Positions 1-6,923 of a stretch of DNA of 8,231 nt are shown piece after piece; within the stretch, counting starts at the first letter, position 1; each line of letters begins with the position of its first letter. The DNA is from Syntrophaceae bacterium UBA1062 (GTDB taxonomy: Bacteria > Desulfobacterota > Desulfomonilia > UBA1062), in assembly GCA_002316295.1 (NCBI GenBank), contig DCDF01000170.1, positions 1 through 8,231 of the forward strand, read 5' to 3'. Both the position numbers and the translations under genes were made by a program. Below the pieces are notes generated by a model. The model was given only the letters and a program-made list of their open reading frames with translations. It had not been told where the DNA came from and searched no databases.

Positions 1-449
1 CCCGCGTTGCAGTGCGTGAGCAGCGAGTATGTCCTTCCTTCCGGGAACAGCGACGCGCCGAGAAGCGACATGGACTCGTTGGCCCGCTTCTCCTCCTCCC
101 AGATTTCGTGAGCCTCTTTCAAGGCCCTCGAATACAGCGTGGAATCCGGAACGTCCTTCACCGATTCGACCACCCTCCCGACCGCCCAGGCGAGATTGAC
201 CGCCGTGGGCCTCGCCCGAACAAGAAGCCGTGAGGCCTTCTCCAGCTCGCCGCGGCCCGAACGTGCGGCCAAGGCGCATCCGAAGGCGGCCGCGATGCCG
301 ATCGCGGGAGCGCCCCGAACCGCGAGGGTCCTGATTGCCTCGGCCACCTCGCCGGCATTTTTGCAGGGGATCCAGACCTCTTTTCCCGGGAGCCTCCTCT
401 GGTCGAGAATGGAAAGCGTGTCGTGATCGAAAAGAAACGGGCTGATCAT
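1..449 (-). CDS. mtnA: S-methyl-5-thioribose-1-phosphate isomerase MtnA (N-terminal part, cut by window edge)
   Basis: Reading the minus strand from an ATG at 449 gives 149 complete codons that run off the left edge. The fragment carries family hallmarks in the right order: LDQRRLP (residues 15-21), RGAPAIG (45-51), RPTAVNL (80-86) and THCNA (145-149). Cys147 in the last motif matches the catalytic cysteine of MtnA. The second catalytic residue, an Asp, would lie beyond the edge. MtnA is an eIF2B-like cytosolic enzyme that converts methylthioribose-1-phosphate to methylthioribulose-1-phosphate in 5'-methylthioadenosine salvage. In anaerobes it can feed shunts that do not need the oxygen-dependent acireductone dioxygenase. 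The start overlaps the stop of the upstream gene by 4 bp (ATGA), and an AAAGGAG lies 11 nt before it, so translation is probably coupled. A related isomerase, ribose-1,5-bisphosphate isomerase, is the main alternative; the RPTAVNL motif and typical start favour MtnA. Confidence 0.92.
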   Translation of the reverse strand, partial: MISPFLFDHDTLSILDQRRLPGKEVWIPCKNAGEVAEAIRTLAVRGAPAIGIAAAFGCALAARSGRGELEKASRLLVRARPTAVNLAWAVGRVVESVKDVPDSTLYSRALKEAHEIWEEEKRANESMSLLGASLFPEGRTYSLLTHCNA

Positions 450-1639
450 AGGCCGAGGAACTCCTTTATCGCAGAGTCCTTGCGAAGAGCGCCGAGCTCT
501 TCGAGGCATCGGGCCCGTATCCGCCGGGCGTCGGGGAGATCGCAGACGATTGAGCCGGACTCAATAACATCAGCCAGACGGGAAACGGGCTCGCCGGGGC
601 AGCCGCAGGCTTTCGTTTTGCCGTACGGAACGACATAGTCCTTCATGCACGCAGGGCATCGGAGAACAGATTTTCGGCCGGAGAGCTTCCCGCGCTTGGC
701 CAGGGGTTTGCCCTCGACCTCGACAATATCCATGGAATAGTCGAGGGCCGCGGCGCTCGAGATGTGGGTGCCCACACCGAATGCGTCCGCGGCATCCTTG
801 AGATCGAGGATGTCCGGGATGTCGAGCCCGCCCGAGACGAATAGCTTCACGTGGCGGAAGCCCCTGTAGTCGAGCTCCCAGCGGACCTCGGAGAGAATGT
901 TCCTGAAATCGCCCCTGCGGGAGGACGGAGTGTCGAGCCGGACGGCGAAGAGCCGTTCGCCCATGCTTTCGGCAACGCGGATGGCCTCGAACTTTTCGTC
1001 GTTGAAGGTGTCGATGAGCGAGACCCTCGGAACGCTTTCGTCGATTATCTCGTCGAACGCCTTCGTGGCCTCGATTGTATCGCCCACGATGAGAATGAGG
1101 GCGTGGGGGATGGTGCCGGAAGGCTTTTCTCCGATGAGCCGCGCGCTCGCCACGGCAGCTACCCCGTAGCACCCCCCGATGAATGCGGACCTCTCCACCA
1201 TGGGAGCGATTGCTGGGTGCATCCGCCGCGCACCGAAGCTGATCAGCGGCTTTTCCTCTGCGGCGATGCGAAAGCGCGAGGCCTTGGTGGCAATGCCCGA
1301 GGCCTGGCACAGGCAGCCCAGAATGGCGGTCTCCAGCTCGCCGAAATCCAGATACCGGCCCTCTATCGTCATCACCGGGGTCTGCGGAAAGAACACGCTT
1401 CCTTCAGGAAGAGCCCGTACGGTGACCGGCCTGCCCTCGAGAAGGATGCATACTTCCTCAAGGCCAGCAAAGACCCCCCAGCGGTACTGCTTCTCCGGCA
1501 GCGCCTTCAGGTAGATCTCCATGCAGACATGCTTGTCCAGCCGCTTCTCCTTGAGGATCTTCTCGGTCCGGACAAAGTACACGTCCGTAACGTCACCTGA
1601 GCGTATCTGCTCGGTATCGGCTATGTGCAGCTTTTTCAT
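446..1639 (-). CDS. pncB: Nicotinate phosphoribosyltransferase, Thermoplasma-type with C-terminal zinc knuckle
   Basis: This 397-aa protein resembles the compact archaeal/bacterial NAPRTase subgroup typified by Thermoplasma acidophilum. The enzyme joins nicotinate and PRPP to give nicotinate mononucleotide, the first step of Preiss-Handler NAD salvage, in the cytosol. Visible motifs are SFGARRMHP (134-142), GTIPHA (175-180), SLIDTFNDEKFEA (207-219), VRLDTPSSRRGDF (233-245), VSGGLD (268-273) and the phosphate-binding-like GVGTHIS (288-294). Near the C-terminus Cys328, Cys331, Cys345 and Cys347 form a CxxC...CxC set like the zinc knuckle of that subgroup. The ATG at 1639 overlaps the gatB stop by 4 bp and has an AAGGAG about 11 nt upstream, inside gatB. 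An open frame continues upstream to 2074, but that part lies out of frame inside gatB and lacks family similarity. The family assignment is firm; the exact substrate within type II phosphoribosyltransferases is inferred. The symbol pncB is the class name. Confidence 0.88.
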   Translation of the reverse strand: MKKLHIADTEQIRSGDVTDVYFVRTEKILKEKRLDKHVCMEIYLKALPEKQYRWGVFAGLEEVCILLEGRPVTVRALPEGSVFFPQTPVMTIEGRYLDFGELETAILGCLCQASGIATKASRFRIAAEEKPLISFGARRMHPAIAPMVERSAFIGGCYGVAAVASARLIGEKPSGTIPHALILIVGDTIEATKAFDEIIDESVPRVSLIDTFNDEKFEAIRVAESMGERLFAVRLDTPSSRRGDFRNILSEVRWELDYRGFRHVKLFVSGGLDIPDILDLKDAADAFGVGTHISSAAALDYSMDIVEVEGKPLAKRGKLSGRKSVLRCPACMKDYVVPYGKTKACGCPGEPVSRLADVIESGSIVCDLPDARRIRARCLEELGALRKDSAIKEFLGL

Positions 1640-3069
1640 TCCTCCAGCAGCTCCTTCACGATTCTGCTTGCGAGCTTCGGGTTCGCCTCGCCCTGTGTCG
1701 CCTTCATGACCTGACCGACAAAGAACCCCAGAAGCCCTGTCTTGCCCGACCTGTATTTCCTCGCCTCGGCCGGGTTGGCATCGATGATCCGGCCGGCCAC
1801 GGCTTTCAGCGTTTCTTCGTCGCTGATCTGCCCCACGCCCCGGCTCGATACGATCTCTTCCGCGCTGTGCCCGGTGGAGGCCATCTCGGCAAAGACCTCC
1901 TTTGCCATAGACCCGGAAATCCTGCCCCGGCCTATCAGGGCGATCAGGCCGGTCAGCATCTCGGGGCTCACCCTGAAATCCGTGATCGAAATCCCCTGTT
2001 CGTTGAGAGCCCGCATCACCTCCGTCATGATCCAGTTGCTGATCTCCTTGGGCGCGTCCAGCATCCCGACGCACGCTTCGTAATAGTCCGCCAGCTCCCG
2101 TGACTGGGTGAGCACGCCGGTGTCGTAGGCGGGAAGCCCGTACCGCTTGCGAAATCGCGCCCTTCTTTCTGCTGGAAGCTCGGGCAGGGTGGACCGCACA
2201 TCCTCGATCCAGGCGTCGTCTATCCGCACCGGTACGAGATCCGGCTCGGGGAAGTAGCGGTAGTCATGGCTTTCCTCCTTCGAGCGCATGGGAACGGTAA
2301 CGCCCTTCGAAGGGTTCCAGAGCATGGTCTCCTGCTCCACCCGGCCCCCTGACTCAAGAATCTGGATATGACGTTCGATCTCAAATTCAAGGGCCTTCTG
2401 AACGTTCCGGAAAGAGTTCATGTTCTTGAGCTCGGTGCGGGTGCCGTAACGAGACGATCCCGCCTTCTTTACCGAAACATTCGCATCACAGCGCAGCGAC
2501 CCCTCTTCCATGCTGCCGTCGCAGATCCCCAGGTACATGAGGATCTGCCTGAGCTCGCGGAGATAGGCCACGGCCTGTTTGGTATCCGTCATGCCGGGCT
2601 CGGAGACGATCTCGAGCAGAGGAACGCCCGCACGGTTGTAGTCCACATAGCTGTAGGGCGCTGTTTCGTCGTGGATCGTCTTTCCGGCGTCCTCCTCCAT
2701 GTGGATCCGGGTGATCCCGATTTTTTTGATGCCCTCTTTTGTCTCGACATCGATCGAACCGCCCTCGCACAGGGGACTCTCGTACTGGGTTATCTGATAA
2801 CCCTTCGGAAGGTCCGGGTAAAAATAGTTTTTCCGGGCGAAGACACATGTCCGCGCGATACGGCTGCCGACGGCGAGTCCGAGCCTGATGCCGTAATCAA
2901 CCACCTTACGGTTCAGCACCGGCAGGGCGCCGGGCATTCCCATGCATACCGGACAGGTGCTGGTGTTGGGCGCAAGCCCGGATGTGGTCGAGCATCCGCA
3001 GAAAACCTTCGACTCTGTCAGGAGCTGGGCGTGCACCTCGAGCCCGATGACAACGTCATAGCCGTTCAT
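1636..3069 (-). CDS. gatB: Asp-tRNA(Asn)/Glu-tRNA(Gln) amidotransferase subunit B
   Basis: This 477-aa protein has the usual GatB length and layout. GatB binds the misacylated tRNA and activates the glutamyl or aspartyl side chain with ATP before ammonia from GatA amidates it. The N-terminal GLEVHAQL (9-16) and HMEEDAGK (123-130) carry Glu11, His13 and Glu125, which match the Mg-binding active-site residues of the family. Cys24, Cys26, Cys39 and Cys42 (CGC...CPVC) form the four-cysteine set that binds zinc in some GatB structures. FARKNYFYPDLPKGYQ (78-93) and DYNRAGVPLLEIVSEP (143-158) are near-invariant signatures. The last roughly 150 residues are the helical GatB/YqeY tail domain used for tRNA binding. 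The start ATG overlaps the gatA stop by 4 bp (ATGA) and is preceded by AAGGTGAGG. Nothing is missing or frameshifted. Confidence 0.98.
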   Translation of the reverse strand: MNGYDVVIGLEVHAQLLTESKVFCGCSTTSGLAPNTSTCPVCMGMPGALPVLNRKVVDYGIRLGLAVGSRIARTCVFARKNYFYPDLPKGYQITQYESPLCEGGSIDVETKEGIKKIGITRIHMEEDAGKTIHDETAPYSYVDYNRAGVPLLEIVSEPGMTDTKQAVAYLRELRQILMYLGICDGSMEEGSLRCDANVSVKKAGSSRYGTRTELKNMNSFRNVQKALEFEIERHIQILESGGRVEQETMLWNPSKGVTVPMRSKEESHDYRYFPEPDLVPVRIDDAWIEDVRSTLPELPAERRARFRKRYGLPAYDTGVLTQSRELADYYEACVGMLDAPKEISNWIMTEVMRALNEQGISITDFRVSPEMLTGLIALIGRGRISGSMAKEVFAEMASTGHSAEEIVSSRGVGQISDEETLKAVAGRIIDANPAEARKYRSGKTGLLGFFVGQVMKATQGEANPKLASRIVKELLEE

Positions 3070-4487
3070 GGCCTCACCTTGTGATGGCCGGTCCGGTCCT
3101 GGAACGCGATACCGGCCCCCAGCAGGAGATCCTCCCGGAAGTGGGGGGCCATGAGCTGCATTCCGACCGGAAGCCCTCGCGAGTCGAAACCACAGGGTAT
3201 GCTCAAGGCGGGCAGCCCGGCGAGGTTTGCGGGAATGGTGTAGATATCCAGAAGATAGATGCTCAAGGGGTCGTCGACCATTTCATCGAGCCCGAAGGCC
3301 GTGACCGGCGTCGTGGGGCCCGCGATGATGTCGCAGAGGGAAAAGGCCGCCCGGAAATCGTCCGCGATAAGGGTCCTCACCTGCGACGCCTTGCGGTAAT
3401 AGGCATCGTAGTAACCGGCGGACAGGGCGTAGGTGCCCAGCATGATCCTTCGCTTGACCTCGGCACCGAACCCCTTCGACCGGGTCTGCAGATACATGTT
3501 CCTCAGGCCTCCGCTTTCTCCGGCTCTCATCCCGTACCGCACCCCGTCGTAGCGGGCCAGGTTCGAGCTCGCCTCCGCCGTGGCCACGATGTAGTAGACC
3601 GCCACCCCATACCTGACATGCGGGAGCCTGATATCGACCACCTGCGCGCCCATGTCTGCGAGCTCGGCGATCCCGGACAGCACCGCCGATTCGACCTCGG
3701 GGTTCAGTCCGGGCCCGAAAAAGTCTTCCGGCACGCCGATTCTGACGCCCCTCAGATCGATGCCCTCCAGGTCCGTAGGGGCATAGTCGTGAAGAGCGCT
3801 GGTGGAATCCAGGGGATCGTGTCCCTTGATCGCATCGAACAGCACAGCCGCGTCACGGGCAGTTGCCGCCATGGGGCCGATCTGATCGAGAGATGACGCG
3901 AACGCCACGAGGCCGTAGCGCGACACCGAGCCGTAGGTGGGCTTCAGCCCGGTAATTCCGCAGAAGCTTGCCGGCATGCGGATAGACCCGCCCGTGTCGG
4001 AGCCCAAAGCGCCGGCGCACAGCATGGCCGCCACCGCCGCCGCCGAGCCTCCGCTGGATCCTCCCGGGGTCCGGGAAGGATCCCACGGGTTTCGGGTGGG
4101 GCCGAAGCAGCTCGTGGTTGTTGTCGAGCCCATGGCGAACTCGTCCAAATTGGTCTTGCCCAGGATCACGGCGCCCTGGTCTTTGAGCTTCTTCACCACG
4201 GTGGCGTCGTAGGCGGGAACAAAATCGGCCAGGATCTCCGATGCGCAGGTGGTGCGCACGCCGCAGGTGCAGATGTTGTCCTTGACTGCCACGGGAATCC
4301 CTGCCAAGACTCCCGCGTCCTCCCGGTCAAGGAGATCTTCGGCGGACCGGGCGCTCAGAAGCGCCCCCTGCTCATCGATTGTGATGAAGGAGTTGAGGGT
4401 ATCTCTCTTGATCGCGTCCAGGAGTCTGCGGGTTTCCTCCACCGGCGATTCTTTTCGTTTTCTGTACCGGCGTGCAGTTTCCAGCAT
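3066..4487 (-). CDS. gatA: Asp-tRNA(Asn)/Glu-tRNA(Gln) amidotransferase subunit A (glutaminase)
   Basis: This 473-aa amidase-signature protein is the subunit that hydrolyses glutamine and sends ammonia to GatB. The Ser-cisSer-Lys triad can be read directly: Lys69 in GIPVAVKDN (63-71), Ser144 in PGGSSGGS (141-148) and Ser168 in GSDTGGSIR (162-170). The spacing of these residues equals that of characterised GatA proteins. The C-terminal part keeps the GPTTP motif and ends in a typical FQDRTGHHKVRP. The N-terminus is slightly shorter than in many GatA proteins, though the helix leading into LNSFITID is present. The ATG at 4487 is supported by AGAGGG (4493-4498), which overlaps the gatC stop codon and lies 5 nt upstream. 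The gene follows gatC after 9 nt and overlaps gatB by 4 bp, which fits stoichiometric production of the heterotrimer. Other amidase-family hydrolases are ruled out in practice by its gatC and gatB neighbours. Confidence 0.98.
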   Translation of the reverse strand: MLETARRYRKRKESPVEETRRLLDAIKRDTLNSFITIDEQGALLSARSAEDLLDREDAGVLAGIPVAVKDNICTCGVRTTCASEILADFVPAYDATVVKKLKDQGAVILGKTNLDEFAMGSTTTTSCFGPTRNPWDPSRTPGGSSGGSAAAVAAMLCAGALGSDTGGSIRMPASFCGITGLKPTYGSVSRYGLVAFASSLDQIGPMAATARDAAVLFDAIKGHDPLDSTSALHDYAPTDLEGIDLRGVRIGVPEDFFGPGLNPEVESAVLSGIAELADMGAQVVDIRLPHVRYGVAVYYIVATAEASSNLARYDGVRYGMRAGESGGLRNMYLQTRSKGFGAEVKRRIMLGTYALSAGYYDAYYRKASQVRTLIADDFRAAFSLCDIIAGPTTPVTAFGLDEMVDDPLSIYLLDIYTIPANLAGLPALSIPCGFDSRGLPVGMQLMAPHFREDLLLGAGIAFQDRTGHHKVRP

Positions 4488-4492
4488 GAGAT

Positions 4493-4498
4493 CCCTCT
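4493..4498 (-). promoter_or_regulatory. Shine-Dalgarno of gatA overlapping the gatC stop
   Basis: AGAGGG on the minus strand shares two bases with the TAG stop of gatC and lies 5 nt before the gatA ATG. Ribosomes finishing gatC would therefore sit on the gatA initiation site, which fits coupled translation of two subunits of one complex. Confidence 0.7.
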
Positions 4499-4784
4499 AT
4501 TCGATCACTTTCGGCACCACGACGCAGCCGTCCTTGTGCCGGGGTGCGTTGCGTACGGCATCTTCCAGGTCCAAACTCTGCCTCGCCACGTCATCACGCA
4601 TGGCGTTGACCGCAGGCAGCGGATGATGGGTGGGGCTCACCCCTGAGGTGTCGACTTCCGAGAGCAGATCCATGTAGTCGAGAACCGCATCGAGCTCTCC
4701 GGACAGCTTCCGGAGTTCGTCCCCGTCGAGGCTTATTCTTGCGAGAGCGGCTGCATGCAGGACATCGGCATCGGTTATCTTCAC
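4497..4784 (-). CDS. gatC: Asp-tRNA(Asn)/Glu-tRNA(Gln) amidotransferase subunit C
   Basis: With a GTG start at 4784 the product is 95 aa, the normal GatC length. It begins MKITDADVLHAAALARISL, the usual N-terminal helix. It continues with LDYMDLLSEVDTSGVSP (35-51), the MRDDV motif (62-66) and the terminal VVPKVIE (89-95), all classic GatC features. GatC is a small belt-like chaperone that wraps around the GatA-GatB interface and stabilises the complex. The frame stays open further upstream to a TTG at 4835, but that extension has no family counterpart and contains a promoter -10 candidate, so I reject it. AGGGAG lies about 11 nt before the GTG, a little long but acceptable. This is the first gene of the minus-strand operon. 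Confidence 0.95.
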   Translation of the reverse strand: MKITDADVLHAAALARISLDGDELRKLSGELDAVLDYMDLLSEVDTSGVSPTHHPLPAVNAMRDDVARQSLDLEDAVRNAPRHKDGCVVVPKVIE

Positions 4785-4823
4785 GTTTTTATTGACTCCC
4801 TGATACTTCCGGATCAGTGCTGC

Positions 4824-4852
4824 TATATATACCAAAACGCTCGAGCGCTCAA
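4824..4852 (-). promoter_or_regulatory. Sigma70-like promoter candidate for the gatCAB-NAPRT-mtnA operon
   Basis: On the minus strand TTGAGC (4847-4852) is followed after 17 bp by TATATA (4824-4829). Transcription would start near 4817, giving a leader of roughly 30 nt before the GTG of gatC. It is the best box pair I see upstream of gatC in an otherwise AT-rich gap. The alternating TA tract allows a register shift of 2 bp. No start site has been measured, so this is a pattern match only. Confidence 0.5.
4838..4847. repeat. 10-bp perfect palindrome in the gatC promoter spacer
   Basis: CGCTCGAGCG is a perfect palindrome sitting between the -35 and -10 candidates of the minus-strand promoter, touching the -35 box. 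The adjoining GAGCGCTC (4843-4850) is a second, overlapping palindrome. A repressor bound here would block the promoter. With no recognised binding consensus it may also be chance in GC-rich DNA. Confidence 0.3.
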
Positions 4853-4888
4853 GGTGAAGCTGTATTTAGAAATATCTTTAAAAAAGAA

Positions 4889-4918
4889 TTGATTAATTTC
4901 TATATATTCATGTAAGAT
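4889..4918 (+). promoter_or_regulatory. Sigma70-like promoter candidate for the first acyl-CoA synthetase
   Basis: TTGATT (4889-4894) and TAAGAT (4913-4918) are separated by 18 bp, each matching four of six consensus bases. The predicted leader to the ATG at 4985 is about 60 nt. A 7-bp inverted repeat, TAGAAAT (4867-4873) and ATTTCTA (4896-4902), spans the -35 box. The same TTGATT hexamer appears as the -35 candidate of the downstream paralogue. The region is very AT-rich, so the exact boxes are uncertain. Confidence 0.4.
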
Positions 4919-4972
4919 ACTCTACAAATAAATGCACGTATCATCCAATAGTTGAACGTATCTATCATGAAT

Positions 4973-4980
4973 AAGGAGGG
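4973..4980 (+). promoter_or_regulatory. Strong Shine-Dalgarno fixing the start of the first acyl-CoA synthetase
   Basis: AAGGAGGG lies 4 nt before the ATG at 4985. It decides that start over two in-frame alternatives upstream, a TTG at 4952 and an ATG at 4967, neither of which has a comparable site. The tandem paralogue begins at the equivalent residue, which supports this choice. Confidence 0.85.
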
Positions 4981-4984
4981 TATC

Positions 4985-6805
4985 ATGGCAAAGTTTGCGG
5001 AAACTTCGATCCCGGCGTGCTTCCAGAACCGGGTGGAGCAGTTCGGGGATAGAGCCATCGTCGCGTACAAGAAAGATGGCGTCTACACGGACATCTCGTG
5101 GAAAGAGATGAACGAAATGGTCAGAAACCTGGGCTATTTCCTCATCAGCAAGGGCGTCAAGCCCGGCGACAAGGTGTCTCTGTTCTCCCCCAACCGCTAC
5201 GAGTGGTGGGTCACCGACCTGGCGATTCTCTCTATCGGCGCGGTCAACGTACCCATCTACGCAACGAACTCGGCGGAAGAATCCAGATACATCATCGACA
5301 ATTCGGACTCCATCATGTGCTTCACCGCGACCAAGACGCATACCGACAAGATCATCTCGGTCAAATCCAAGCTTCCCAACCTGAGGGACATCATCAGTTT
5401 CGATCCTCTCGAGAAGCCCATTGACGGCGTGATCGAGCTGAGCACGGCGCTGAAGGAAGGGGCCAAGAACCCTCAGGTCGAAGAGTTCGACAAAAGGATC
5501 CGGGAAATCAAGAGCGAGGATATGGCCACGATCATCTACACCTCCGGCACAACCGGCGCTCCCAAAGGCGTCATGCTCTCCCACAACAACTTCTTCGCCA
5601 ACACCCAGCAGATATACAACGTCGACCCGGATCTGTTCAAGCGGGCCGACGAGCTCACGTTCCTCTCTTTCCTGCCGCTGGCCCACTCCTTCGAGCGAAC
5701 CGTAGGCTACTACACCCCCATGCTTCACGGGATGAAGGTCTACTTTGCCGAAGACTTCTCCAAGATCGTTGAGAATTTCCAGGAGGTCCATCCCACCTGC
5801 ATCGTGAGCGTTCCCAGACTCTTCGAGAAGATCCATGCCGGCATCCTCGCCAAGGTGGCAGGCGCTCCGCCCATCAAGAAGGCCATGTTCAACTGGGCCA
5901 TGGGCCTGGCGTCCAAGAATCTTCCCTATATCTGCAACGACAGGAAGCCGAGCGGCCTCTTCGGGTTTCAGTACCGGCTTGCCGACAAGCTCATCTTCTC
6001 CAAGCTGAAGGCGGCCCTGGGCATGGACAAGCTGGAGTTCGGCTTCTCGGGCGGCGGGCCGCTGTCGGTGTCCGACGCCGAGTTCTTCCTGGGCATGGGC
6101 ATCAAGATCGTCGAGGGCTACGGCCTGACAGAGACCTCGCCGGTGACAAATACCAACAAGCCCAAGAAGATCAAGCCCGGTTACATCGGTGTTGCCGTCA
6201 AAGACACAACCGTGAAGATCGGCGAAGGCGGCGAGCTTCTCATCAAAGGTCCCCAGGTCATGATGGGCTATTACAAGAATGAGGAAGCGACCAAGGAGGC
6301 CTTCACCGAAGACGGTTTCTTCCGCACCGGTGACATCGCCGAGATCGACGAAGAGGGCTTTGCGAAGATCACGGGCCGCATCAAGGATATCATCGTGACC
6401 TCGGGCGGCAAGAACATCTCGCCCCAGAACATCGAGAACAGCCTCAAGGCTTCGCCCTACATCGAGCAGGTGGCCGTCATCGGCGACAACCGCAAATACC
6501 TCTCCGCTCTGGTGGTTCCCGCCTTCTCCGAGCTCGAGAGCTGGGCCAAGGAAAACGGCGTGAACTTCTCCTCCCGGGCCGAGCTGATCAAAGATCCCAA
6601 GGTCAACGAGCTGTATGCAAAGGAGATCGAGGACAACATGAAGGACTACGCCCGGGTCGAGCAGATACGCAAGTTCACCCTCTTGGACAAGGAATGGTCA
6701 CAGGAAACCGACGAGCTCACTCCTACGCTCAAGCTCAAACGGCGGATCATCAATCAGAAGTACAAGGATGTCATTGAAAAGATGTATCCAGCTTCCGCCG
6801 ATTAA
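4985..6805 (+). CDS. Long-chain fatty acid-CoA ligase (AMP-forming), paralogue 1
   Basis: This complete 606-aa adenylate-forming enzyme belongs to the FAA1/FadD long-chain acyl-CoA synthetase group. It would activate a fatty acid with ATP and CoA to acyl-CoA, AMP and pyrophosphate, before beta-oxidation or lipid synthesis. The ATP-binding loop YTSGTTGAPKG is at 185-195, GYGLTETS at 378-385, the ribose-binding Asp450 in FRTGD (446-450), Arg465 in the hinge region TGRIKD (463-468), and the C-terminal catalytic lysine is probably Lys583 in ELTPTLKLKRR (577-587). SGGGPL (355-360) replaces the commoner SGGAPL near the acyl pocket. I see no signal peptide or membrane helix, so it is probably cytosolic or peripheral at the inner membrane. 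The gene has its own promoter candidate and terminator, so it is probably monocistronic. Its true substrate chain length cannot be read from the sequence; aryl or branched acids are possible. Confidence 0.93.
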   Translation: MAKFAETSIPACFQNRVEQFGDRAIVAYKKDGVYTDISWKEMNEMVRNLGYFLISKGVKPGDKVSLFSPNRYEWWVTDLAILSIGAVNVPIYATNSAEESRYIIDNSDSIMCFTATKTHTDKIISVKSKLPNLRDIISFDPLEKPIDGVIELSTALKEGAKNPQVEEFDKRIREIKSEDMATIIYTSGTTGAPKGVMLSHNNFFANTQQIYNVDPDLFKRADELTFLSFLPLAHSFERTVGYYTPMLHGMKVYFAEDFSKIVENFQEVHPTCIVSVPRLFEKIHAGILAKVAGAPPIKKAMFNWAMGLASKNLPYICNDRKPSGLFGFQYRLADKLIFSKLKAALGMDKLEFGFSGGGPLSVSDAEFFLGMGIKIVEGYGLTETSPVTNTNKPKKIKPGYIGVAVKDTTVKIGEGGELLIKGPQVMMGYYKNEEATKEAFTEDGFFRTGDIAEIDEEGFAKITGRIKDIIVTSGGKNISPQNIENSLKASPYIEQVAVIGDNRKYLSALVVPAFSELESWAKENGVNFSSRAELIKDPKVNELYAKEIEDNMKDYARVEQIRKFTLLDKEWSQETDELTPTLKLKRRIINQKYKDVIEKMYPASAD

Positions 6806-6823
6806 AACTTTCCCCGGACAGGG

Positions 6824-6855
6824 AAAAAGGGAGGGTTTTCACCCTCCCTTTTTTT
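6824..6855 (+). terminator. Intrinsic terminator of the first acyl-CoA synthetase gene
   Basis: AAAAAGGGAGGGT (6824-6836) and ACCCTCCCTTTTT (6841-6853) form a perfect 13-bp stem around a TTTC loop, with a run of seven T (6849-6855). It begins 18 nt after the TAA stop. The upstream A-run makes it potentially active in both directions, although no minus-strand gene ends here. It should largely separate transcription of the two tandem synthetase genes. Confidence 0.93.
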
Positions 6856-6909
6856 ATCCCCTCACGCCTCTTGCCCGACCCCCGCTCGTCTCTTCCCGCT
6901 CCGGCCGAA

Positions 6910-6923
6910 GAATATCCATATTC
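6910..6923. repeat. 14-bp dyad upstream of the second acyl-CoA synthetase
   Basis: GAATATCCATATTC consists of two perfect 6-bp arms around CC. It lies about 36 bp upstream of the -35 candidate of the second synthetase gene, a position suited to an activator or a looping repressor. It is too short and AT-rich to serve as a terminator. I do not recognise it as the site of a named regulator. Confidence 0.4.

Noticed and set aside
12..638. Short plus- and minus-strand open frames over the mtnA region
   Set aside because: The conserved MtnA fragment explains this stretch in a single minus-strand frame; the others are Arg/Pro/Ser-rich shadows.
1640..2074. Upstream extension of the NAPRTase frame giving a 542-aa reading
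   Set aside because: This stretch lies out of frame inside gatB, has low-complexity Arg/Gly/Asp-rich composition and no family similarity. The ATGA overlap and family N-terminus fix the start at 1639.
851..3896. Plus-strand open frames of about 240-270 codons (851-1600, 2368-3084, 3081-3896)
   Set aside because: They are antisense to strongly conserved NAPRTase, gatB and gatA, have mirror-frame composition, and show no recognisable motif.
4952..4984. Earlier starts (TTG at 4952, ATG at 4967) for the first synthetase
   Set aside because: The ideal AAGGAGGG site lies inside the would-be coding extension and serves the ATG at 4985, which matches the start of the paralogue.
6856..6909. Pyrimidine-rich stretch after the terminator as a small RNA or gene
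   Set aside because: I see no stable stem, promoter or reading frame of its own; it looks like ordinary spacer DNA.
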